DNA of 64,000 nucleotides. It comes from JACCZX01 sp963729165. GTDB taxonomy: Bacteria > Pseudomonadota > Gammaproteobacteria > Burkholderiales > Burkholderiaceae_F. The DNA is taken from the NCBI GenBank assembly GCA_963729165.1, contig CAVSMM010000010.1, positions 62,001 to 126,000 on the forward strand, in the 5' to 3' direction. Below are positions 20,327 through 28,565 of the stretch, piece by piece. The translations under genes and the position numbers were made by a program. The first letter of the stretch is position 1; each line of letters opens with the position of its first letter. The notes beneath the pieces are model-generated. The model was not told the origin of the DNA and did no database searches. It saw only the letters and a list, made by a program, of their open reading frames with translations.

Positions 20327-21117
20327 GTGTCGCGCGCGCATCCGACCGCAGTGATAGATCCCGCGGCCGAAATCGCGGATGACGTCGAAATTGGGCCTTA
20401 CTGCGTAGTCGGTGCCGGCGTCACGATCGGCGCAGGCTCGGTGCTCGAACCGCATGTCGTCATCGGCGGCCGCACGACGATCGGCCGCAACAACCATTTC
20501 TTTTCGTTCTGCGCAGTCGGCGGCGTACCGCAAGACAAGAAATATGCAGGTGAAGACACCGAGCTCGTCATCGGCGACGGTAATACATTCCGTGAGTCGT
20601 GCACCATCAGTCTTGGCACCGCCGGTGGCGGTGGCGTGACCAGCGTCGGCTCCGACAACTGGATCATGGCGTCGGTGCACATCGCGCACGATTGCATCGT
20701 CGGTGATCACACGATCCTCGCCAACAATGCGACGCTTGCCGGCCACGTCACGCTCGGGCGATTGGGTGATCCTGGGTGGCATGACAGCGGTGCATCAGTT
20801 CTGCGCGGTCGGCGCGCACGCCCTGGCGGCCGGTGGATCGATCGTGCTGCGCGACGTTCCACCGTATGTGATCTGCAGCGGCAATCCGGCCGAGCCGCAC
20901 GGCATCAACTCCGAAGGGCTCAAGCGCCGCGGCTTCGATGCAAACACGATCAACCTGCTGCGGCGGGCTTACAAGACGCTGTATCGCGATGGGCTAACGG
21001 CCGCCGATGCCGTGACCGCGCTGGGCGCACTCGCCGAAGAGAATCCGTCGTCCGCTGCCAGCGATCGACGCCCTGAGGGATTTCGTGCAGAAGTCGCAGC
21101 GCGGCATCGTGCGTTAA
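20327..21117 (+). CDS. lpxA: UDP-N-acetylglucosamine O-acyltransferase LpxA (frameshifts)
   Basis: LpxA is the first acyltransferase of lipid A synthesis. Hexapeptide repeats start at IDPAAEIADDVEIGPYCVVG; the catalytic histidine is in MTAVHQFCAVGAHA. A frame change occurs near 20755 and another near 21057, after which ALRDFVQKSQRGIVR reaches TAA at 21115-21117. The GTG start at 20327 follows fabZ by 10 bases. The stop overlaps the lpxB ATG (TAATG). Confidence 0.94.
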
Positions 21118-22263
21118 TGCCGGGCGAGCGAACGATTGCGTTCGTCGCGGGCGAAGCATCCGGCGATCTGCTCGCGGCGCCCGTCATCTCTGAAGTTCTG
21201 CAGCGTACGCCGGACATGCGCTGCGTCGGCATCGGTGGCGACCGCATGATCGCGCGCCGGATTCGACGCCTGGCATCACGTGCGTGAATTGTCGGTACGC
21301 GGCTACGTCGAGGTGCTGCGTCATTGCCGCGGCTGCTACAGCTCCGACGCACGCTGCGTGAGCGGGTGGTCTCGACCAAGCCGCAGGTCTTTGTCGGCGT
21401 CGATGCGCCGGATTTCAATCTGGCGCTCGAAGAACAACTGCGAGGGCAGGGCGTGCGCATCGTGCATTTCGTCAGCCCATCGATCTGGGCCTGGCGCGCC
21501 GAGCGCATCAAGCAGATCGCGCGTGCGGTCGATCGCATGCTGCTCGTCTTCCCGTTCGAGCAGAAAATCTACGACGACGCCGGAATTCCAGCGAGCTATG
21601 TCGGGCATCCGCTCGCAAGCATGATCCCGATGATTCCGAACGCAGCCTGCCGCGCGCCAACGGCTCGGCGTGCAAGCGGAAGGAGAGCTGCTCGCTGTGC
21701 TTGCCCGGCTCGCGCCTGACGAGGTGCGCCATAACGGCCCGATTTTCATTGCCGCGATGGCGTTGCTTGCCGCCGAGCAGCCGACGATCCGTTTCGTGAT
21801 GCCAGTGGCCGACCCGGCCTGCGCGCCGCCATCGAGACGATGATGGCGGCATACCCAGACCTTTCCGCGAAGGTGAATATCGTCAATGGCCATTCGCACG
21901 ATTGCCTCGAAGCCGCCGATGTCGTGCTCGTGGCCAGCGGAACCGCGACGCTCGAAGCGGCGCTGTTCAAGCGACCGATGGTGATCTCGTACAAGATGTC
22001 GCCGGTGTCTGCGTGGATCATGCGACGCAAGGGTTGGATTCCGTACATCGGACTTCCGAACATACTGGCCGGAGAATTTGTCGTTCCCGAACTGGTGCAG
22101 GAAGCCGCCACCCCGGCCGCGCTGGCACAAGCGGTGCTCGACTGGCTGCACGATCCGGCAGCGCCGCGTGCGCACCACAGCGCGCTTCACCGACATGCAT
22201 CACTCGTTGAAGCGCGATACCGCACGGCTGGTGGCCGACGCCATATTCGAGGTCGCGGAATGA
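21117..22263 (+). CDS. lpxB: Lipid-A-disaccharide synthase LpxB (many frameshifts)
   Basis: LpxB is a glycosyltransferase (GT19) that joins UDP-diacylglucosamine and lipid X. The N-terminus RTIAFVAGEASGDLLAAPV and the core segments VGVDAPDFNLALEE, HFVSPSIWAWRAERIKQIA and VASGTATLEAALFKRPMV are unmistakable. The reading frame changes near 21265, 21315, 21655-21715, 21825 and 22180. The stop TGA at 22261-22263 overlaps the rnhB ATG. Confidence 0.93.
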
Positions 22264-22925
22264 AGGTGCGTGCGTTTCGCATCAGGCTTCGAAGGCGCAA
22301 GCCCGTCAACGGCGACCTGTTCGAGCAAGCTGCGCTCGCAACCGGGCTGATCTGCGGCATCGACGAAGCAGGGTGTGGTCCGCTCGCCGGCCCGGTGGTC
22401 GCGGCTGCAGTCATTCTCGATCCGAAGCGCCGCATCTACGGCCTGCGCGATTCCAAAGTGCTGAAGCCCGAGCGCCGCGAGCAACTCGCCAAGCGCATTC
22501 GCGAGCGCGCCATCGCATGGGCGGTCGCCGAAGCCAGCGTCGACGAAATCGACAGCATCAACATTCTGCAAGCAAGACTGCTCGCGATGCGTCGAGCGGT
22601 GGATGCGTTGAAGGTAATGCCTCAGTACGCGCTGGTCGACGGCAATCAAATGCCGCGGCTGCCGTTCCCCGGCCGCGCGATCATCGCCGGCGACGCGCTC
22701 GAGCCCGCAATCTCCGCCGCATCGATCCTGGCCAAGACCGTTCGCGACGGCATGATGCGCGCGTTCGACGCGGTGCATCCGGGCTATGGGTTCGCGCAGC
22801 ACATGGGCTACGCCACGCCCGAACACTGCGAGCGCCTGCAAGCACTCGGCCCCTGCATCCTGCATCGACGCAGCTTCGCCCCGGTTCGCATGCTCGTCGA
22901 AGAAGATGCGGATCTCTTCGACTGA
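22260..22925 (+). CDS. rnhB: Ribonuclease HII
   Basis: RNase HII removes ribonucleotides from DNA and RNA-DNA hybrids. It is intact. Acidic active-site residues lie in GIDEAGCGPLAGPV, YALVDGNQMP and SASILAKTVRDGMM. The ATG at 22260 couples to the lpxB stop; the first ~25 residues are not conserved, so a start slightly downstream is possible. It is the last gene of the lipid A block, and the methyltransferase start overlaps its end. Confidence 0.96.
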   Translation: MKVRAFRIRLRRRKPVNGDLFEQAALATGLICGIDEAGCGPLAGPVVAAAVILDPKRRIYGLRDSKVLKPERREQLAKRIRERAIAWAVAEASVDEIDSINILQARLLAMRRAVDALKVMPQYALVDGNQMPRLPFPGRAIIAGDALEPAISAASILAKTVRDGMMRAFDAVHPGYGFAQHMGYATPEHCERLQALGPCILHRRSFAPVRMLVEEDADLFD

Positions 22926-23705
22926 CAATCCGATCTATCGGCGGCTGAAGCAACTCGCAACATCGCCGCGCGCGTGCAGGGAAGCCCATCGAACGTTGAT
23001 AGAGGGCGTTCATCTGCTGCAGGCGGCGCTCGACGCCCGTGCAACTATTCTCACGCTGGTGCTGCGCGGCGCCGAGCAATCCGCCGAAGCGCTTGCACTT
23101 GTGCCACGAGCGGAAGCGCAGTCAAAGGCCAAGGTGATCGAACTCGCGCCGGCGTTGTACGACGCGATATCTCCCGTCGAGCACGGCGCAGGCGTGCTGG
23201 CCGAAATCGAATTTGAGACGCCGCCATGGCCGAAGCAAATCGTCGACGATGCGATCTACCTCGACAACGTGCAGGACCCTGGCAATGTTGGCACGCTGCT
23301 ACGGACCGCTGCAGCAGCCGGCGTTCGGCACGCGATCGCCGGGTCGGGATGCGCGTTCTTCTGGTCGCCGAAAGTCATGCGCGCCGCAATGGGAGCGCAC
23401 TTCGTGCTTGATCTGCACGAACAGATAACGCCTCAGGCAGTGCGCGATGCATTCGCAGGCGAAATCCTCGCCGCAGATGCAACGGACGGTGAAGACTTGT
23501 TCGCGGCGGAGTGGGGAAGGGACGCTACCGTTTGGCTGTTCGGCGGCGAAGGGCAGGGGCTCGCGGCGAAGACACGTTGCTCGCCGCAAACCGCCGATTG
23601 CGCATTCCAATCGATGGCCGAGTCGAATCGTTGAACGTCGGTGCTGCAGCGGCGGTGTGCTTATTCGAGCAGAAACGCCGGCGGCTGGCGCGTGATAACC
23701 GCTGA
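22906..23705 (+). CDS. TrmH/SpoU-family RNA 2'-O-ribose methyltransferase (one frameshift)
   Basis: This SPOUT methyltransferase methylates a ribose 2'-OH in rRNA or tRNA. All three SpoU motifs are visible: motif 1 NVQDPGNVGTLLRTAAAAG, motif 2 LFGGEGQGLA, motif 3 RIPIDGRVESLNVGAAAAV. Motifs 2 and 3 are in different frames (indel near 23575). The N-terminal region (RTLIEGVHLLQAAL) is the substrate-binding domain. It overlaps rnhB by 20 bases. The family is certain; the exact RNA target is not. Confidence 0.9.
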
Positions 23706-23711
23706 CATTCG

Positions 23712-25566
23712 CTATCGGCGAACGTCTAGCTCAGCGATATCTGTGTTCAGCTCACGTGCCAGGCGAGCGCGATCGATGATGAAGTCGTTCTTCTTCGCCT
23801 CGGCGCTGAGGAACGCATCAAGGTTGCCATGCTGAGCTTGTAGCGCCGGAACGAGTTCCAAAAACGCTGCGGTTAGCTGCGGGTCGAAGTGCTTGCCGCC
23901 TTCGCGCCAATGTGTTGCAAGGCATCGGCGATCGGCCACGCCTCTTTATAGCTGCGTTTGTGTGTCAGAGCGTCGTACACATCCGATAGCGCAACGTATG
24001 CGTGCGCTCAGCGGAATCATTTCGCCACGGATTTTGCGTGGATAACCCGATCCATCCCACTTCTCATGATGGTTAAAGGCGATCTCCTGCGCCACAAACA
24101 ACTGTCCGAGGCCACCTTCGCCGATGATTTCCCAGCCAAACTCGCAGTGCCTCTCCATGATGGCGCGCTCATCAGGAGTAAAGCGCCCGGGCTTTTGGAG
24201 GATCGACTCAGGAATGCGAATCTTGCCAACGTCATGCAGACGGGCGCAAAGATCGATCAGCTGGCACAACTCCTCGTCCAACCCCATCTTGCGGGCGAGC
24301 TCGCGTGCCATCGCGCCCACCCGATAGCAATGCTCGCCGGTTTCATCGTCGTGGAATTCGACCGTGACGCTGTTGCGCTCCAGAACCTGCGTGAACTCGC
24401 CGAAATCCTGCATTGAGAAGCGCTGGAACTTGAGTTCGTGCTGCTGCAAGTCCATCGCGGCCTCGGCGCGGGCGTCCAGCGCCTTCTTGACTTGCACGAC
24501 GTGACGGTGGTGGTGCTCCAGCAGGTTTTTGACCCTGCTGTCGCGGTTCAACCGGACGACTTCTTCCTGATACACCAGGGCATTGTTCGGCTGTTTGGCG
24601 ACCTCATAAGCTCGGACGATCGTTGCGAGTGCGTCTCGCAAGGCGGTAGGAACCCCGCGCCGGCTATCGTTGATTGCGCGTTGCAGCCTGGAGAGGCCGA
24701 TATCGCAAGTAGCCGGGTCATGCACTTCTCCCAGGCCGAGCGCCATCTCGGCGTACAACTCGCCCAGGGCGCCGGCGCCCTTTGCGTGCAATCGGGCCAT
24801 CTTGGCGCGTTCGAGCGCCAACGGGACGTTGCGCACCTCGAGCAAGAGGCGCGTGTAGGCAAACTCGATCGTCGCGCGAGCCATGCGCTCACTGTCATCG
24901 CTCGGCTCGGCCAGAAGTTCGATCGCCCGCTCGGCGGCAGACAATCCTCGCGAGAAGTCTCGAAGATAGAGAGACGCGACTGCAATGTTTAGAAGGGGGA
25001 GCGCCTGCGTCAACCGGGGTATCGCCGCCGAATGCGAGACCTCGATCGATCGCTCGTAGCACGGAATAGCCATGCTGAACTGGCCCGCGTATTGGTGGGC
25101 CAAGCCGAGGTTGTTGAAGATGCCGGACTCCTGGTCCGAGTCTGCCAGCGTTGCGGGCCGCTGGCAGGGCACGCGTCAACGCGGTCATGGCGGCTGGAAA
25201 GTTTCCGGTCTCCATGTGCATCACGCCCAGCATCTTCAGGCACTTGGCCAGGACAAGGTCGTTCTTGAGGCGCTCCGCGACTGCAACGGCATGCTTGGCA
25301 GGTTCGATCCCGTCGAAAGGAACGCCGCGCAGGTACCTGTTGCGCGCAATCCCAAGCAGACACATCGCCCGAGCTTCGGTCGTTGGCTCCTCGGGTAGCG
25401 CCAAAAAGGCGTCCCATGCCAGATCGAAAATTTCGGACCCATCCCCGGTGGCGGGGGCCTTACGCAGGTGGTCGTCCAGCCGCTGAAACCGCTCTGGGAG
25501 GTCAGGCGCGTCCGCGAAAGGCAACAGGCCCGCCCAAGCAGTCATTGACTGATCAGCAACAAGCAT
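23712..25566 (-). CDS. TPR-like/HD-GYP protein 1, putative c-di-GMP phosphodiesterase (frameshifts)
   Basis: The N-terminal ~370 residues are all-helical with TPR-like repeats (CLLGIARNRYLRGVPFDGIEPA and IFNNLGLAHQYAGQFSMAI). A coiled stretch follows, then an HD-GYP domain: HDDETGEHCYRV, LHDVGKIRIPESILQKPG (HD pair), FNHHEKWDGSGYP (GYP) and VALSDVYDALTHKRSYKEA. HD-GYP proteins hydrolyse cyclic di-GMP. Frame changes lie near 25155, 23995 and 23925; corrected length is about 615 residues. It is a paralogue of the protein at 26207-28054, sharing the C-L-L-x-I-A ... G-V/I-E-P-A segment. It is divergent from the 37-codon peptide gene, 126 bases apart. There is no receiver domain and no membrane helix. 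Confidence 0.85.
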
Positions 25567-25594
25567 TTAACTTTCGCAGGTCGGATGGACTCAA

Positions 25595-25649
25595 CTAAGC
25601 AAACTACACGTCCGATTGACCCTGCTTAGACCGAAAAGCGCAAGCTTTT
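25595..25649 (+). promoter_or_regulatory. Two inverted repeats in the HD-GYP1 / peptide A divergent gap
   Basis: CTAAGCA (25595-25601) pairs exactly with TGCTTAG (25623-25629), spacer 21 bases. Directly after it, AAAAGC (25634-25639), loop GCAA, GCTTTT (25644-25649) forms a second perfect hairpin. Both lie 44-98 bases before the peptide A start. They could be an operator or an mRNA leader structure; no known riboswitch consensus was recognised. Confidence 0.5.
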
Positions 25650-25692
25650 GGGCCAATTCGGGGATGAAATTACCTTCGCGCGGGAGGGAACC

Positions 25693-25806
25693 ATGGAAGT
25701 TGTCATCGAAACGCAAGAAGAAGTGACAGAGCAACCTGTTGTGATTGAGCTGTCCGCCGAGTGTCTGAGCATGGTGGGTGGCGGCAAGGCAAGCGTAGCT
25801 TACTGA
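25693..25806 (+). CDS. Short GGG-motif peptide A (37 residues)
   Basis: ATG at 25693 is preceded by GGGAGG (25682-25687), a strong ribosome-binding site at 5-base spacing, and the frame ends with TGA at 25804-25806. The N-terminal half is acidic (MEVVIETQEEVTEQ). It is followed by IELSAECLSMVGGG and a tail KASVAY. The spacing of hydrophobic residues before GG resembles double-glycine leaders cut by C39 peptidase transporters, which would leave a 7-residue product starting at the third glycine. The partner peptide at 25914-26048 has the same I-E-L-x8-G-G-G spacing. There is no signal peptide or membrane helix, and 60 of its 114 bases are G or C. The gene call is well supported by the site, the paralogue and the terminator; the function is unknown. 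Confidence 0.75.
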   Translation: MEVVIETQEEVTEQPVVIELSAECLSMVGGGKASVAY

Positions 25807-25860
25807 GCAACAGCTATACGGCGACTGCGTCGGTCAAATAAGCAGCGCCGGACTCAAATA

Positions 25861-25890
25861 AAACGCCCCGCATCGCGGGGCGTTTTTTAT
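25861..25890. terminator. Bidirectional rho-independent terminator shared by the two peptide genes
   Basis: A perfect 9-bp stem ACGCCCCGC (25863-25871) / GCGGGGCGT (25875-25883), 3-base loop, with a T-run ending the + transcript (25883-25888) and an A-rich stretch (25854-25863) giving T-runs on the - strand. It lies between the ends of the two convergent peptide genes, so it can terminate both. Confidence 0.9.
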
Positions 25891-25913
25891 TCGGGACCGC
25901 TAACCAACTGTTC

Positions 25914-26048
25914 TCAGTGAAAATATTGGCCTACAGAACCGCCGCCGATTAGGTCCATATCAGAGAGGGCCAGTTCTATTGTTTCTGCGTTGTCTGTGGT
26001 TTCTTCGATCAGCTTCTCTGCTACTTCAAATTCGGCTTTGGTGGTCAT
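25914..26048 (-). CDS. Short GGG-motif peptide B (44 residues)
   Basis: Read on the minus strand, the ATG (26046-26048) has GAGGAG 5-6 bases upstream and the stop is at 25914-25916. It has an acidic N-terminal segment, then IELALSDMDLIGGG and a tail SVGQYFH. The I-E-L to G-G-G spacing is identical to peptide A, and both tails contain S-V and a near-terminal tyrosine. G+C is 63 of 135 bases (47%), clearly lower than the surrounding genes. It is convergent with peptide A across the shared terminator and divergent from the HD-GYP protein at 26207. It is probably a leader-type peptide whose last 8 residues are released; that step is inference. Confidence 0.75.
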   Translation of the reverse strand: MTTKAEFEVAEKLIEETTDNAETIELALSDMDLIGGGSVGQYFH

Positions 26049-26058
26049 GCTCGCTCCT

Positions 26059-26154
26059 CGAGTGATTATTTGGACGATTCGTAGCGTCGCGTCCTAACGC
26101 TGAAGCGAAGTATGCGCGCGCTAGTCTTTTTTGCGATCACCGACCCGAGTGATT
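26059..26154. repeat. 9-bp direct repeat CGAGTGATT in the peptide B / HD-GYP2 divergent gap
   Basis: CGAGTGATT occurs at 26059-26067 and again at 26146-26154. The second copy overlaps a short inverted repeat ATCAC (26135-26139) / GTGAT (26149-26153). Position suggests binding sites controlling the divergent pair, but two copies of a 9-mer may be chance. Confidence 0.35.
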
Positions 26155-26206
26155 GGTGAAATAAGCAAGGAACAGGCAAGCTCTCGGGATATTTGAGGTG
26201 AGCGGT

Positions 26207-28054
26207 ATGACTGAGGCAGCGCAAAGCAAGTTGCTGGAAATTGAGAGGCGGCTGAACTCAAACCTGGTGTCGCCTCGACCAGAGACGCTTGCCGTCCTTG
26301 GCGAAGCTCTCGCCGCGCTCCGAGAGATTCCATTCTCCTTCGAGCCAGCGCGCCGTATCGAGTGCTTGCTGAGCATTGCTCAACAGTTCTATCACCAGGG
26401 CCAGAGCGTTTTCAACGGTGTCGAGCCGGCCGCGCTGGCCGTGATGCTGGCCTCAGAGCTGGACAATCCCGCGCTATACCGTAAGTCACTCACGTTTCAA
26501 GGAATTATTCTTTCTCAGACAAACAACCCCGGTGATGCACTTCTTTCGCTAGCGGACGCGCTGCGGCTAGCCGAAAAGCTGCAGGACACGATGGCGACTG
26601 CCTCAGTTTGGAACGCTTTGGGCGCCGCCCTGTATGAAGCAGCGTTGTACTCCGACGCAAGAGAATGCTACGAACGGGCTCACTCGCTGTCCGGCACCAG
26701 AGCGGACTTGCGGCAGCTTGCCTCCATCGCCTTGGCCAACGCGGCGATATGTTGTTTGCACATGGGTGCCCATCGGGATGGCATAAAGAGAATTAGTGAA
26801 GCGGTCGTGTTGATGCCCACGCCTACTTCACCGGCTCAACTCCTGGTGAGGGTGTTCGCGGAGGGAACTTACGTCCGGCTCCTTCTCCTTTCCGGAGATA
26901 TTCGTCAGGCGGGGGAACGCGCGGTTCTGGCTAAGCAATTCGCAGCCGAAGCAAAGTCCGTACGAGCAGATATTTCTGCAGCGTGTTCTGAGGGGCTGGT
27001 CGAAGTGTATTCAGGCATGGGAGATGTCGGACTGTCACGAGGCATGCAAGCGCTTGAAAAAGCGCGGCAGGTTAAGCCGTCATTGCGCGAGACGTTGCTG
27101 GCAATGGTTCAAGCGCACGAAAAGGCCGGTCGTCCCGAGCGCGCGCTTGCACTCCATCGCGAACTGACACTGCATATTCGTAAGGCGCAACACGAGAACA
27201 TTGTTCGCCATCAGGAGTTGCACCTGAAGCAACTCGAGGCAGACGAGGCCGCTCAATTCCCGTCGCGTTTGCTCGAGGAAAAGGATGCCGAGCTAACGCA
27301 AAAGATCGCCGCACAGACAGTCGGCGCGAAGCAAGGTCGCTTACTGGAGCAAATGGCTTTCACCGCCGAGATGCGTGACGATCCGACCGGCGAGCATTGC
27401 TACCGCGTCGCCAAGCTGGCGGCGTTACTGGCGCAGGCGCACGGTGAGTCGCCTGAAACTTGCATAACGATCGAGCTGGCGGCTCGGCTGCACGATATCG
27501 GCAAGGTCGGTATTCCAGACACGCTGATGCAGAAGCCCACGCTGCTCTCCGACGGCGAGCGCCAGATTCTTGAGACACATGCCAAGACGGGCGCCGAGTT
27601 GTTATCGCGCACGAAGGTGTCTTACGGCGAGACCGCGGAAGACATTGCCAGGCATCACCACGAGCGTTGGGATGGGCATGGTTATCCCGACGGCATTTTC
27701 GGTTCGGCGATTCCATTGGCCGCGCGCATCGTTGCTGTGTGCGATGTCTACGACGCGATGACGCACGACAAGGCGTACCGGCGCGCGCTGTCCGGCGAAG
27801 AGGCACTCGCCGAAATGCTCCGTGGCCGTGCGCTGCAATTTGATCCGAAGTTGATTGATCTTTTCGGGCCGATGATTACGCGCTTGCGCGCCGAGCATGC
27901 AGACCTGGATGCGTTTCTTGGCCAGGCTGCGAGGCAAACGGCACTCACGGTCGCTCGGCAGAAGATTGCCGAGTCGCTTGCCAGGCCGATTGAGGGTGCC
28001 GAACCGGATCACGCTACAGGGCCTACTGAGCGCAAAGACGTCAACTACGGATAG
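26207..28054 (+). CDS. TPR-like/HD-GYP protein 2, putative c-di-GMP phosphodiesterase
   Basis: The gene is intact, about 615 residues. Residues ~30-330 form helix pairs resembling tetratricopeptide repeats (ASVWNALGAALYEAALYSDAR, LLAMVQAHEKAGRPERALAL). A coiled linker (~330-385) follows, then an HD-GYP domain with EMRDDPTGEHCYRV, LHDIGKVGIPDTLMQKP, HHHERWDGHGYP and CDVYDAMTHDKAYRRAL. The HD pair, the GYP motif and the following aspartate are present, so catalysis is plausible. ATG 26207 is preferred over GTG 26198 because GAGGTG (26195-26200) is then a well-spaced ribosome site. It is divergent from peptide B, 158 bases apart. There is no membrane or receiver domain, so signals are probably sensed in the cytoplasm by the TPR part. 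Confidence 0.88.
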   Translation: MTEAAQSKLLEIERRLNSNLVSPRPETLAVLGEALAALREIPFSFEPARRIECLLSIAQQFYHQGQSVFNGVEPAALAVMLASELDNPALYRKSLTFQGIILSQTNNPGDALLSLADALRLAEKLQDTMATASVWNALGAALYEAALYSDARECYERAHSLSGTRADLRQLASIALANAAICCLHMGAHRDGIKRISEAVVLMPTPTSPAQLLVRVFAEGTYVRLLLLSGDIRQAGERAVLAKQFAAEAKSVRADISAACSEGLVEVYSGMGDVGLSRGMQALEKARQVKPSLRETLLAMVQAHEKAGRPERALALHRELTLHIRKAQHENIVRHQELHLKQLEADEAAQFPSRLLEEKDAELTQKIAAQTVGAKQGRLLEQMAFTAEMRDDPTGEHCYRVAKLAALLAQAHGESPETCITIELAARLHDIGKVGIPDTLMQKPTLLSDGERQILETHAKTGAELLSRTKVSYGETAEDIARHHHERWDGHGYPDGIFGSAIPLAARIVAVCDVYDAMTHDKAYRRALSGEEALAEMLRGRALQFDPKLIDLFGPMITRLRAEHADLDAFLGQAARQTALTVARQKIAESLARPIEGAEPDHATGPTERKDVNYG

Positions 28055-28111
28055 TCAACCAAAAGGTACTCGTCGCATGCACCGACCGGCGTTTTCGCGA
28101 TTCAGCTTGAT

Positions 28112-28556
28112 TCAGAAGTACAGCGCCTCGGATGCGCTGCCAATCGTTACATCGCACTGATCGCCGCTCTTGCCGATCGCTCCCTGAATCGAGCCCGCGA
28201 TCGCTCCGGTGGTGCCGCCTTTGCTGCTCAGTATGGTTCCGAAGTAACAGCGGCGCCGTGATTTCCTGGCCTTGGTATCTGTTGCTCAGCAGCATGAAAG
28301 GTACATAAGGCGAAAACGTGCCGCGTAGAACTGGCTCGCCGTTGATCAACAGCGTCAAGCCATAGCTATTCGGGTCATAGGTGCCGCCAAGCTCAAACCT
28401 TTGTCCTTGGACGTCGACCGTTTTTGTTTTGAGCGACTCTCGTGGATGCGCAGCCCGTGAGTGCGGTTGAGACGACAAACAGAGTGACCAGTACCGAATC
28501 AGTCTCACCTCTAGCCTCGGCGTCGGCTTATTGCCACGGGAATATGCAGATGTCAT
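28112..28556 (-). CDS. Small lipoprotein of unknown function (frameshifted)
   Basis: No named family is recognised. In one frame the N-terminus reads SVLVTLFVVSTALTGCAS, a lipoprotein signal with lipobox LTGC. In another frame the body reads VDVQGQRFELGGTYDPNSYG and LTLLINGEPVLRGTFSPYV, and the third segment is a glycine-rich end (GAIAGSIQGAIGKSGDQCDV) to the stop at 28112-28114. At least two indels (near 28440 and 28255) separate them. An outer-membrane lipoprotein of about 130-140 residues is inferred. It is convergent with HD-GYP2; any link with it is unknown. Confidence 0.6.
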
Positions 28557-28565
28557 GCCTATAAA

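Noticed and set aside
25595..25692. c-di-GMP (GEMM) riboswitch ahead of peptide A
   Set aside because: The hairpins do not match the conserved GEMM core as I know it; only generic stems are visible.
25693..26048. The two peptides as toxin-antitoxin or type I toxin genes
   Set aside because: They are acidic with no hydrophobic membrane helix, and carry a GGG motif with a very short tail; nothing resembles known toxins.
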